Shown here in pieces: positions 1 through 7,661 of a stretch of 31,601 bases of DNA (the first letter of the stretch is position 1; every line of letters starts with the position of its first letter). Below the pieces are notes generated by a model. It saw only the letters and a list, made by a program, of their open reading frames with translations, did not search any database and had not been told where the DNA came from. The DNA is taken from NCBI GenBank assembly GCA_964643145.1, contig CAZXPG010000015.1:1-31601 (forward strand), in the 5' to 3' direction. Origin of the DNA: CAZXPG01 sp964643145. GTDB taxonomy: Bacteria > Pseudomonadota > Alphaproteobacteria > Rickettsiales > Arcanibacteraceae. The position numbers and the translations under genes were made by a program.

Positions 1-1
1 T

Positions 2-55
2 TTTCAATATCATGCCAGTTTTGGATAAGCAAAGCTTATCCAAAACTGAGGTTAA
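2..55. repeat. Dispersed palindromic repeat, family A, copy 1
   Basis: The core is a perfect inverted repeat, CAGTTTTGGATAAGC (16-30), loop AAA, then its complement (34-48). It is followed by AGGTTAA. Positions 2-55 are the exact reverse complement of 31548-31601. Related copies lie at 3597-3641, 4921-4966 and 17567-17623. All copies are intergenic. This one lies downstream of the acyltransferase fusion on the minus strand and could form an RNA hairpin after it, but it has no T-run, so I do not call it a terminator. Confidence 0.85.
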
Positions 56-76
56 CATTTGTTAGAGAACAGCTTC

Positions 77-3000
77 TTATAGCCGCTCCTTCACCGCTAC
101 ATAATCTACCTTCCCCGTGGCAAGCAATGGTATCTTCTCCCATATCTGCAATTGCCGTGGGATGCTGAGTTCATTCACACCATGCGCTTTAGCATAGCGA
201 ATCAAGGCTTCACGGCTGGCATCTGGCTTATTGGTTATAAGCACAAGCTGCTCGCCTTTTTTTACATCTTCCACTGCCAGCACGGCATGAATAGCATCCG
301 GCCAAAGGGCAGAAATCCAGCCCTCTACGGCGGTGAGTGACACCATTTCCCCACCTATCTTAGCAAAACGCTTGGCACGGCCACAGATACGGATATAGCC
401 TTCTTTATCAACACTGACAATATCACCCGTATCATACCAGCCTTTATTAGGCGGCAGAAGTTCGCCTAGCTTCTCTTGTAGCAAATAGCCGGTCATGATA
501 TTGGGACCCCGCACCCATAAGCGGCCGCCCTCTTCAATACCTGGCACTTTTTCCAGTTGATATTCTACAGCAGGCAACAACTGCCCTACCGTGCCTGGCT
601 TATAGTGCATTGCTGTGTTTACCGCAATCACCGGCGAGGTTTCCGTTGCGCCATAGCCTTCAAAAATACGAATGCCAAACTTCTCTGCCCATAGCTGCCG
701 CGTGCTCTCTTTTAGCTTCTCTGCTCCAGCAAACACATAACGTATTGCGTGGAAATCATAGGCATGCGCATATTTACCATAGCCTGCCAGGAAGGTATCA
801 GTACCAAACAGAATAGTGGCGTTACTGTCATAAGCCAGTTCCGGCACAATACGGTAATGGAGCGGTGAAGGATAAAGGAAGGTCTGCACCCCTGAAAGTA
901 TCGGCAACAATGTTCCCCCCATTAGCCCGAAGGAGTGGAACATCGGCATTGCGTTAAACACAATATCCGTTGGGTTGAAATCAATACGGCTGGTGAGTTG
1001 TTGCCGGTTGGCCTGTAAATTATGATGGGAAAGCACCACCCCTTTAGGTGTCCCTTCCGAACCAGAGGTAAACAGGATGACAGCAGGCTGGTTTGCATCA
1101 AGAAATGTGCTATTATCCCGATTTAAAAAACGGTAGTAATGCACAGGGAACAGGCTTCCAAGTGCATTTTTGATAAGTGTCGCAACCTTAACCTGTTTTT
1201 TAATATCCTCAAAGTATCGTATAGTAATACCACTCGCCGTGAGTGCCGCTATTACCTCTTCTAGCTTAGCCGTCTCAATAAACTGGCGAGAGGTATAGAC
1301 ATGGTGAATGGCTGCTGCCTGGCAGGAAAGCAGGATATTTTTATTTCCAGCAGAAAAATTGAGCATAGCAGGCACGCGCCCCACCGCCTGCATGGCAAAG
1401 AATGTCACCGCCGTTCCCATCATATTGGGCAGCAGGACTCCTAACTTTTCTCCCGGAATGCTTTGTTTGCTGATAATATCGCCCAGTATAAAAGCACGCT
1501 TTACCAATTTGTTATAACTCATTGGCTTACGGGTAATGTCATTTACCACCAGGTGATGATGCCCATAAAGCTCCCGCGCCTCAAGCAATGCTTCAAATAA
1601 GGTTTGCCAGGTGGTGCTGCCGGTAAACATCATATCCGACATAATACTATAGAGCTTTTCCTCAGCCACTTCACGGCGGTGCTTACCGGTTATCTCCGGC
1701 CCCACTTCCAGACGCCGTGGCTGCATGATCGTTAAAGTAATTTTCGGAAATAAGCGCAAGCGATGGGTGTTATGCAAGCGTGAAAAGAACGAGAACGCCG
1801 CCCCATCAATGCGTATAGGTAATATATCCGCCCCGGTTTTATCGGCAATCATGGCAGGCCCCGGATAAATCTTCATCAGCGCACCAGTCAGGGTGATTCT
1901 GCCTTCCGGGAAAATCACCAGCTTCTTCCCTTCCCTCACCTCAGCAATCAGCGTTTTAGTGGCCATAGGGTTGGTAGGGTCAATCGGAATTGCCTCGACC
2001 AGGGAAAGAAACGGGCGGAATAGCGGGTTACGGCTGATATGGGTGTTAATGGCAAAGGCCACCTTATCGGGCAGGAAAGAAGCCAGCAGTGCCGCATCAA
2101 GGAAAGATGTATGGTTAGCTATAATTAATGTGTTCCCTTTGCAGGCAGCGTAATGTTCCAACCCCCGCACCTCGACACGGAAGCATAACGAAAACAACGC
2201 GCGGAACAGATGCTTGATTAAGGCTTCTGGCAGCAGCTTGCAGATATAAAGCGCCACCCCAGCGTTAATAACAGCCACCAGCATGAAAAGCTGGGGTATC
2301 GTTACATGCAGCAGCAGCAATAGCGCACTGATTAGACTGGCTATCACCATAAACAGCGCATTCATAATATTATTGGCAGCAATAATCCGTGAACGGTACT
2401 CGGTGCTGCTTCTGGCCTGCATCAAGGCATAGAGCGGTACCACGTACACCCCACCACACAGGGAAAAGAGGAATAAATCTGCCGCAATTCGCCACCCCTC
2501 CAGATGGCTAAAAAACGCTACTAACCCTTTAAGTTCCGCTCCTGGTGCTATCCCGCTGCTGAGGCTGGCAATATCCCAGATAAAAAGGGTCATAAGCAAC
2601 GCACTCACCGGCACATATTTACTGGAAATTTCTCCTTTAAGCAACAAGTTACACAGCATAGAACCTAGGCCAATCCCAAGCGAGAACATAGTAAGTAGCA
2701 CAATGAATACCGATTGTGAGGCAAACAGCACATCTTTGGTGAAATGCGGCATCTGTGATAAAAACACCCCGCCCACCAGCCAGAACCAGGAAATGCCCAG
2801 GATACTTAAAAATACCCTTTTATTCTCGCGTGCCCCCCGCATCACCTCTAAGGTGCTTCTGAAAATATGCGGCGTAATAGCTAAGTCAGAGTTACGAGCC
2901 GGTGTTGCCGGGATGAATAGGCTGGTAACAAACCCTCCGACGGATATTAACAATAATGTAGGCAACAGCAGAGTCAGCTTCCCTTCCGCTAGCAATACCC

Positions 3001-3493
3001 CACCTAAAATCGTGCCAAGCAGGATGGAAAGGAAGGTTCCTGCTTCAATCAGCCCATTCCCCTCTATCAATTCCTCTTCCTTCAGATGTTCGGGCAAAAT
3101 ACTGTATTTCACTGGGCCAAAAAAAGCGGAATGTACCCCCATCAGAAACAACACTCCAAGCAGAAATGGCGGGCTTTTCAGCATAAACGCAACGACAGCC
3201 AGCGCAATAATCCCTATTTCACAGGCTTTAATAATCTGAATAATCCGCGCCTTGTTCCATTTATCCGCCATTTTCCCGGCTGTTGCTGAAAACAGAAAGA
3301 ACGGCAGGATAAACAAGCCCAGTGCAAGCGTCACCAGCAGCGATTTCTGCGCCTCCGCCAGCGTTGCCATATGATAGGTGACCAGTGTCACCAGTGCCGT
3401 GCGGAATAGATTATCATTAAATGCCCCCAGAAACTGGGTGATAAACAAGGGTGCAAAACGTCTGGTTCTAAGCAAAGATACGGTATTTTTCAT
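77..3493 (-). CDS. aas: Fused lysophospholipid transporter / acyltransferase / acyl-ACP synthetase (LplT-Aas type)
   Basis: This 1138-residue protein joins three activities of lysophospholipid salvage. Roughly residues 1-420 are a polytopic MFS transporter like LplT, opening with an FLGAFNDNLFR signature. About 430-620 is a PlsC-type acyltransferase with NHTSFLD and FPEGRIT motifs. About 640-1138 is an AMP-forming acyl-ACP synthetase with FTSGSEGTPKG, GYGATETSP and YDTGDIV. Family knowledge: it flips lyso-phosphatidylethanolamine inward and re-acylates it at the inner membrane. In E. coli the parts are two genes; the one-chain form is known in other proteobacteria. All key motifs are present, so it looks functional. 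The start is the first ATG after a good promoter-operator (3502-3555); the Shine-Dalgarno is weak. Palindromic repeats flank the gene on both sides, suggesting monocistronic transcription. Confidence 0.93.
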   Translation of the reverse strand: MKNTVSLLRTRRFAPLFITQFLGAFNDNLFRTALVTLVTYHMATLAEAQKSLLVTLALGLFILPFFLFSATAGKMADKWNKARIIQIIKACEIGIIALAVVAFMLKSPPFLLGVLFLMGVHSAFFGPVKYSILPEHLKEEELIEGNGLIEAGTFLSILLGTILGGVLLAEGKLTLLLPTLLLISVGGFVTSLFIPATPARNSDLAITPHIFRSTLEVMRGARENKRVFLSILGISWFWLVGGVFLSQMPHFTKDVLFASQSVFIVLLTMFSLGIGLGSMLCNLLLKGEISSKYVPVSALLMTLFIWDIASLSSGIAPGAELKGLVAFFSHLEGWRIAADLFLFSLCGGVYVVPLYALMQARSSTEYRSRIIAANNIMNALFMVIASLISALLLLLHVTIPQLFMLVAVINAGVALYICKLLPEALIKHLFRALFSLCFRVEVRGLEHYAACKGNTLIIANHTSFLDAALLASFLPDKVAFAINTHISRNPLFRPFLSLVEAIPIDPTNPMATKTLIAEVREGKKLVIFPEGRITLTGALMKIYPGPAMIADKTGADILPIRIDGAAFSFFSRLHNTHRLRLFPKITLTIMQPRRLEVGPEITGKHRREVAEEKLYSIMSDMMFTGSTTWQTLFEALLEARELYGHHHLVVNDITRKPMSYNKLVKRAFILGDIISKQSIPGEKLGVLLPNMMGTAVTFFAMQAVGRVPAMLNFSAGNKNILLSCQAAAIHHVYTSRQFIETAKLEEVIAALTASGITIRYFEDIKKQVKVATLIKNALGSLFPVHYYRFLNRDNSTFLDANQPAVILFTSGSEGTPKGVVLSHHNLQANRQQLTSRIDFNPTDIVFNAMPMFHSFGLMGGTLLPILSGVQTFLYPSPLHYRIVPELAYDSNATILFGTDTFLAGYGKYAHAYDFHAIRYVFAGAEKLKESTRQLWAEKFGIRIFEGYGATETSPVIAVNTAMHYKPGTVGQLLPAVEYQLEKVPGIEEGGRLWVRGPNIMTGYLLQEKLGELLPPNKGWYDTGDIVSVDKEGYIRICGRAKRFAKIGGEMVSLTAVEGWISALWPDAIHAVLAVEDVKKGEQLVLITNKPDASREALIRYAKAHGVNELSIPRQLQIWEKIPLLATGKVDYVAVKERL

Positions 3494-3501
3494 ATCAAAC
3501 C

Positions 3502-3528
3502 CATTAATTGAACATTGTTTAATTAATG
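3502..3528. promoter_or_regulatory. Palindromic operator candidate upstream of aas
   Basis: Arms CATTAATTGAAC (3502-3513) and GTTTAATTAATG (3517-3528) are complementary at 11 of 12 positions, with spacer ATT. The palindrome lies 9 bp before the aas start and abuts the proposed -10 box, where a bound dimer would block transcription. The regulator is unknown; an A/T-rich palindrome like this would suit a TetR- or MarR-type repressor (inference). Its sequence is unrelated to the dispersed repeats. Confidence 0.5.
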
Positions 3529-3555
3529 TATAACGCTTTTTTAACTAAAGATCAA
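3527..3555 (-). promoter_or_regulatory. Sigma70-like promoter for aas
   Basis: Read on the minus strand, TTGATC (3550-3555) is followed after exactly 17 bp by TATACA (3527-3532). Each box matches consensus at 4 of 6 positions with optimal spacing. The predicted start of transcription falls inside the palindrome at 3502-3528. Identified by eye only. Confidence 0.45.
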
Positions 3556-3596
3556 TCAGAAAATTATAGTTTATACCCTGTATGCTTGCATATACG

Positions 3597-3641
3597 TAAC
3601 CCCAGTTTTCGATAAGCCACGCTTATTGAAAACTGGGGTTA
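3597..3641. repeat. Dispersed palindromic repeat, family A, copy 2
   Basis: Inverted repeat with arms of about 21 bp: TAACCCCAGTTTTCGATAAG then C (3597-3617), loop CAC, and a complementary right arm (3621-3641) with one mismatch. It differs from copy 1 by paired substitutions (CCTC to CCCC; TTGG to TTCG) that mostly keep the stem, so the hairpin rather than the exact sequence seems conserved. It sits between the promoter of aas and the 3' end of the LRR-ankyrin gene. Confidence 0.8.
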
Positions 3642-3654
3642 AGTTAACACAGCA

Positions 3655-4779
3655 CTACCTTTCCACTCTTCCTTGAGATTGTTGTTGGTTTTTAGCACGC
3701 TGCAATATTTCAGCTAAGCTATAGTTGTTATGTGCGCGAGCAAGATCGGCAGGTGATGAACCTTTGCCACGTACCCAATTTACAAATTTGGTACCTTGCT
3801 GTGTTTCGGCAGAACGGGCACTGGCATCAACGTTTTTGCCTATTAGAAACTTGGCTATTACACTATCCCCCTTTCGTGCCGCATCATGTAACAGGTTTTC
3901 TCCCTTGCTGTTAGTGTGTTGGAGTAGTTCCATTTGTTCCGATTCAGGTAGTGTAGATAAGGTCGCGTTTATCAGTTGCACGGCGGTGTCACCACTATGA
4001 CAGGCTATTATGTGCTGTAATGGTGTTTTTCCTTCGCTGTCAGGAGTTTGCAGGAAGGTTTTGTATATTTCGCGCGACACCAGTTTTTGCGCTCTACTAA
4101 TAAGGGAAATACGTGGTTCAGCCTGTATATTTTTTCCACTAATGGCATTAGTGATAATACGCAATGGTGCTAATTCTTTATTAGTTTTCTCCTTTTGCGT
4201 GCATGCGGAAATGTTTGTGTCTGTGAAATCGTTACCAGCAATATTCAATGTATGAATAGTGCTATTTTGTGACATTGCAGCTGTAAAAATATGGCCATCG
4301 TCAAAATTATTCCCAGATATATCAAGAGTATGTAATTGGGTGTTGTTTTTTACCAATTCTCCTAACATCGCTTCAGCTAATGGTTTTTCTGCAGCGTTTG
4401 GCTCAATATTAGCGGCCACATTCAGTTGCCGAAGATGTGTGTTTCGCGATAAGCTTCCTGCTAATAATCCTACTTCCCGAGATCCAAGCTTGTTATCGGA
4501 AATATTGAGATGCTCTAGCGTGTGGTTATGAGCCAGTGCTTCTCTGATCACTCTTCCACCAGCAGAGCCTATAGCATTGCCAGAAATATCCAGGTTGCTG
4601 ATGGCGCAGTCTTTCTGTGTAAGAAATAGTGCCAGTAGCTGAATGTCATGTGTTAATGCATGAGTGTGTTGCGTATTCTCTTGTGGCAGCTTCAGTTTAA
4701 CATTGGTTGCGCCTCTCTTCGCGGCTTTTATTAACTCTCTAACGTTGGAAAACTCTTGCACTTCAGGTAATATTGGCAT
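3655..4779 (-). CDS. Leucine-rich-repeat plus ankyrin-repeat protein, putative effector
   Basis: A 374-residue protein with two eukaryote-like repeat modules. Residues about 60-190 carry ribonuclease-inhibitor-type LRRs, seen as repeated LDISGN/LNISDN/LNIAGN strands separated by helices such as REALAHNHTLEHL. Residues about 247-362 carry about three ankyrin-like repeats, for example GKTPLQHI, GENLLHDAARKG and GSSPADLARAHN. There is no signal peptide or membrane segment and no enzymatic motif. I chose the ATG at 4777-4779 because AAGGAG lies 7 nt upstream; an in-frame start 32 codons earlier would add a hydrophobic stretch with no ribosome site. Such combinations in host-associated bacteria are often type IV or type I secreted effectors binding host proteins; here that is inference. 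Repeats flank the gene, so it appears to be its own transcription unit. Confidence 0.75.
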   Translation of the reverse strand: MPILPEVQEFSNVRELIKAAKRGATNVKLKLPQENTQHTHALTHDIQLLALFLTQKDCAISNLDISGNAIGSAGGRVIREALAHNHTLEHLNISDNKLGSREVGLLAGSLSRNTHLRQLNVAANIEPNAAEKPLAEAMLGELVKNNTQLHTLDISGNNFDDGHIFTAAMSQNSTIHTLNIAGNDFTDTNISACTQKEKTNKELAPLRIITNAISGKNIQAEPRISLISRAQKLVSREIYKTFLQTPDSEGKTPLQHIIACHSGDTAVQLINATLSTLPESEQMELLQHTNSKGENLLHDAARKGDSVIAKFLIGKNVDASARSAETQQGTKFVNWVRGKGSSPADLARAHNNYSLAEILQRAKNQQQSQGRVER

Positions 4780-4862
4780 TTTCTTTCTCCTTATACTCAT
4801 CAGACATAAGGATAGTATAACAGCAAAATGTGTAAATTTTATTACACTACCGGACAAAAAAA

Positions 4863-4914
4863 TTAGAAGTGCCACAGGCGCCCTCTCCCTTGAGGGGGGA
4901 GGTTAGGTGGGGGT
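4863..4914. repeat. Degenerate CCCTCTCCC-type repeat, family B, copy 1
   Basis: It starts with TTAGAAGTGC (4863-4872), followed by GCCCTCTCCCTTGAGGGGGG and a G-rich tail. The same TTAGAAGTGC leader precedes a similar block at 25650-25687, and a perfect form of the CCCTCTCCC hairpin lies at 26467-26515. It directly abuts family A copy 3. The pattern resembles the G/C-rich palindromes scattered between genes in many proteobacterial genomes. Confidence 0.55.
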
Positions 4915-4920
4915 GATAGT

Positions 4921-4966
4921 TAACCTCAGTTTTTTTATAAGCTTTGCTTATCCAAAACTGGGGTTA
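4921..4966. repeat. Dispersed palindromic repeat, family A, copy 3
   Basis: Left arm TAACCTCAG, seven T, ATAAGC (4921-4942), loop TTT, right arm GCTTATCCAAAACTGGGGTT then A (4946-4966). The arms are imperfect: the left arm has lost the GG of TTGGATAAG and gained a T. It lies between the kinase 3' end and the upstream side of the LRR-ankyrin gene. Confidence 0.75.
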
Positions 4967-5003
4967 TACTTCGCTATAGTTCAATACGGATACTGCCCTA
5001 AGG

Positions 5004-6383
5004 TTATTCTATTGGGATAGTGAAATAAAAAACACTTCCTTTTCCCACCGTCGATTCTACCCAGATTTTTCCGCCTAAATTATCTATGGCTTTTTTGCAA
5101 ATTGCCAACCCAATACCATTTCCTGGATAGTCTTGATGAGGGTGCAGCCGAACAAAAGGCGAAAATATTTTATGATGATATTCCTCTTCAATGCCAATAC
5201 CATTATCTTTAACGGCGAATATCCAGGCTCCTTGCGTGGCCTCTGCCGTAATATCTATGTGTGGTGGTGTCAGATTCTTATATTTAATAGCATTACTCAC
5301 AAGGTTCTGAAAAACCTGGATGAGCGACGCTTTTCTGGTATGAAGTATTGGTAAGGAGCTATAGCATAGTGTAGCATTAGCATTACGGATAGGGTCTTCC
5401 AAGATGTCCTTAGTGATATGATCGAGTATCTGTTGGCAATCAACTTCCTCATAGCTGTCAATGCGGTGAGTATGTTTGGCATAGTTAAGCAAGTCATCAA
5501 TAAGATGACGCATATGCATAATAGCATTTTTAATGTGCTGGATATAACCCGTTTGCGTTGAAGAGAGCGTGCATTCCTCCTCAAGCAATTCCGAAAAAAC
5601 ATAGGCTGTGCGCAGCGGTTCTTTTAAATCATGCGCCGTCACATAATTAAACCGCTCCAGATCCGCATTGGCACTACGCAACTTTTCCATGCTTTGTTCA
5701 AGCGATAGCGTGGCTTCATAGGTCTTCTGATGCGCTTCTTCAAGAGAAGCCTGCCATCTACGGATAGCCTGTATAAACGACACCCATCCCGCAATAGTAA
5801 TCAACAAAAGAAAGGCTAATATAATAAGCGAAAAGAAAATAGCGTCTTTCTCCCGCTTCATCTGTATATAAGAAATATTTTCTAAATGCTTAGTAAGTTT
5901 ATGAATTCCTGCACTATATATTGCTTTCTGCCTATGATATTCATCGGAAAACAGAATGGCATAGGAGGTTTTTAAATCACTGGCCTCAATAGCAGCAAAT
6001 GCAGCCATTTCCATATCAACAAGCTTTTGGTTAGCAAGGTCGGTATCATGTACAGGCGCACCAAACCCCGCCTGTTCGCTTAGGGCGGAAGCCTCTTTGA
6101 TGGCCTCGTCAAGCTCTTTCTCATACCGTGTATAGCGTTCCTTCCACTGCATATCACCGGTAACCGAAGCCATACGTGCCGACATGGTAAGAATTTCATC
6201 ATCCTGTAAAATAATGCCAGCAAGTTTAGTAATACGTAAATCTTGGTTGATAATATTATCAATAACATAGACAAAGCGGATAAGATTTCCACCTAGCCAT
6301 AAAAATGAAATCAGTGTGAATATTACTACCGCTATGAACGATTTTTTGGGAAAGGTAGCGCGCTTATAGTCAATGTGTAACAT
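5004..6383 (-). CDS. Membrane sensor histidine kinase
   Basis: A 459-residue kinase. A transmembrane helix (about 16-37), an all-helical periplasmic sensor (38-180) and a second membrane helix (181-203) lead into a coiled coil (210-245). The HisKA domain has its phospho-histidine at H251 in VTAHDLKEPLR, followed by the ATPase with N-box QNLVSNAIKYKN (359-370), DNGIGI (393-398) and GNGIGL (421-426). The HDLKEPLR form is typical of the phytochrome-like kinase subfamily, whose usual partners are Rcp1-type receivers; an Rcp1-like receiver is encoded at 10575-11300. No PAS, GAF or HAMP domain is evident, and the ligand is unknown. The gene is divergent from the glutamine synthetase with 121 bp between starts, which fits control of that operon (inference). 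The start has no clear Shine-Dalgarno. Confidence 0.88.
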   Translation of the reverse strand: MLHIDYKRATFPKKSFIAVVIFTLISFLWLGGNLIRFVYVIDNIINQDLRITKLAGIILQDDEILTMSARMASVTGDMQWKERYTRYEKELDEAIKEASALSEQAGFGAPVHDTDLANQKLVDMEMAAFAAIEASDLKTSYAILFSDEYHRQKAIYSAGIHKLTKHLENISYIQMKREKDAIFFSLIILAFLLLITIAGWVSFIQAIRRWQASLEEAHQKTYEATLSLEQSMEKLRSANADLERFNYVTAHDLKEPLRTAYVFSELLEEECTLSSTQTGYIQHIKNAIMHMRHLIDDLLNYAKHTHRIDSYEEVDCQQILDHITKDILEDPIRNANATLCYSSLPILHTRKASLIQVFQNLVSNAIKYKNLTPPHIDITAEATQGAWIFAVKDNGIGIEEEYHHKIFSPFVRLHPHQDYPGNGIGLAICKKAIDNLGGKIWVESTVGKGSVFYFTIPIE

Positions 6384-6504
6384 AGGGACTGGTTCTAATT
6401 AAAATAGAAAAAATATAATAATTACTAGTGGAGATTAAAAGCGGTTTTTTTTACCCTAGTGCAAATATTTATTTGTTACTTATATTAAAGGAATATTATC
6501 AATT

Positions 6505-7593
6505 ATGAGCAGTACACTTGCCTTGGCAGAATATATTTGGACGGACGGATCCACTCCCACAAGAGAATTGCGCTCGAAAGCGCGTGTTGTCAATGTTGGA
6601 AACAATCCACAACCATCAGATTTCCCTGAATGGAGTTTTGATGGTTCTTCCACCAGACAAGCAACAGGCGATGATTCCGACTGTTTGTTAACACCAGTAT
6701 GTGTTGTAAAAGATCCGCTACGCGAAAATGGCTGGTTAGTCATGTGCGAGGTGTTTAACCCCGATGGCACACCGCATGTTACCAATTCCCGCGCTCGTTT
6801 GCGTGCTGTGCTTGATGCTGGTGCTGCTGAAGCAAATCCGTGGTTTGGTTTTGAACAGGAATATACATTATTTAATAATAACGCACCACTAGGCTGGCCT
6901 GATAATGGCTATCCTGCCCCACAAGGCCCTTATTATTGCGGTGTCGGTGCTGGGAAGATTTTTGGTCGCCCTGTAGTTGAGCAGCATGCGGAAGCCTGCA
7001 TCCGTGCTGGTATAATGTTCTATGGTATTAACGCAGAGGTCATGCCAGGACAATGGGAATTCCAAATTGGTTATCGTGGTATTGAGAATGAATCTGGTGA
7101 TGCGCTTACTATTGCCGACCACACATGGTTGTCACGGTGGTTGCTGGAAAGAGTAGCCGAAGACTATGATGTGCGTGTATCTTTTAGCAATAAACCGATT
7201 AAAGGTGATTGGAATGGCGCAGGTATGCATACGAATGTATCTACCGATGCAACCCGTGACCCGGCAACCGGCCGTAATGCTGTTGAAGATGCGGTTACAC
7301 GACTTTCCAGAAAACATGCAGAGCATATTGCTGTCTACGGTGACAAGCTCGATGAGCGTTTGACAGGGCATCATGAAACCTGTGACATCAACACCTTCCG
7401 TCATGGTGTTGCAGATCGTGGCTCCTCTATCCGCATCCCGCAATCGGTTGCGCTGAAAGGCTATGGTTATTTTGAAGATCGTCGCCCTGGCGCAAATGCC
7501 GATCCGTATCTGGTAGCAGCGCGTATTTGTGCTACTATCTGTGATATAGATGATACTGTTATTGCGGATGCTGTTGAAAAACAAGCCGCATAA
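6505..7593 (+). CDS. glnII: Glutamine synthetase type II (eukaryote-like GSII)
   Basis: ATP-dependent synthesis of glutamine from glutamate and ammonia in the cytoplasm. The 362-residue length fits GSII (about 330-370) rather than GSI (about 470) or GSIII (about 720). Signatures: WSFDGSST (43-50), metal-binding FGFEQEYT (114-121), MPGQWEFQIG (180-189), NGAGMHTN (237-244), RGSSIRIP (305-312) and RRPGANADPY (326-335). GSII lacks the adenylylation-loop tyrosine of GSI, so GlnE-type control should not apply (family knowledge). Rhizobia and Frankia carry GSII beside GSI, so it is not unprecedented in bacteria. A Shine-Dalgarno-like AAAGGA lies 12 nt before the ATG, rather far. A TATAAT at 6414-6419 could be a -10 box, without a convincing -35; no sigma-54 (GG-N10-GC) site was seen. 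A strong terminator follows at 7609. Confidence 0.93.
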   Translation: MSSTLALAEYIWTDGSTPTRELRSKARVVNVGNNPQPSDFPEWSFDGSSTRQATGDDSDCLLTPVCVVKDPLRENGWLVMCEVFNPDGTPHVTNSRARLRAVLDAGAAEANPWFGFEQEYTLFNNNAPLGWPDNGYPAPQGPYYCGVGAGKIFGRPVVEQHAEACIRAGIMFYGINAEVMPGQWEFQIGYRGIENESGDALTIADHTWLSRWLLERVAEDYDVRVSFSNKPIKGDWNGAGMHTNVSTDATRDPATGRNAVEDAVTRLSRKHAEHIAVYGDKLDERLTGHHETCDINTFRHGVADRGSSIRIPQSVALKGYGYFEDRRPGANADPYLVAARICATICDIDDTVIADAVEKQAA

Positions 7594-7608
7594 CTTTACC
7601 CCTATCGC

Positions 7609-7650
7609 AAAGCTACCGTTCTTTTTTTAGGGGGCGGTAGCTTTTCTTTT
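7609..7650 (+). terminator. Rho-independent terminator after glnII
   Basis: AAAGCTACCG (7609-7618) pairs perfectly with CGGTAGCTTT (7635-7644) around a 16-nt loop, and the stem runs into a T-rich tail (TTCTTTTTCC). It lies only 11 bp before the glutaminase ATG, so the downstream genes either depend on read-through or use a promoter within this gap. This makes glnII at least partly separate from glsA-amtB. Confidence 0.85.
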
Positions 7651-7661
7651 TCCTCTCATCA

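Noticed and set aside
2703..3239. 178-codon plus-strand open frame opposite the aas fusion
   Set aside because: It lies wholly inside a well-supported gene, has low-complexity Ser/Pro/Asn composition and matches no family; a frame shadow.
4780..4875. N-terminal 32-residue extension of the LRR-ankyrin protein as a signal peptide
   Set aside because: The extension lacks a ribosome site, whereas the inner ATG has AAGGAG at ideal spacing, and the extension sequence does not end in a cleavage-like site.
6384..6504. Sigma-54/NtrC promoter for glnII
   Set aside because: No TGGCAC-N5-TTGC match in the gap; only an isolated TATAAT was seen.
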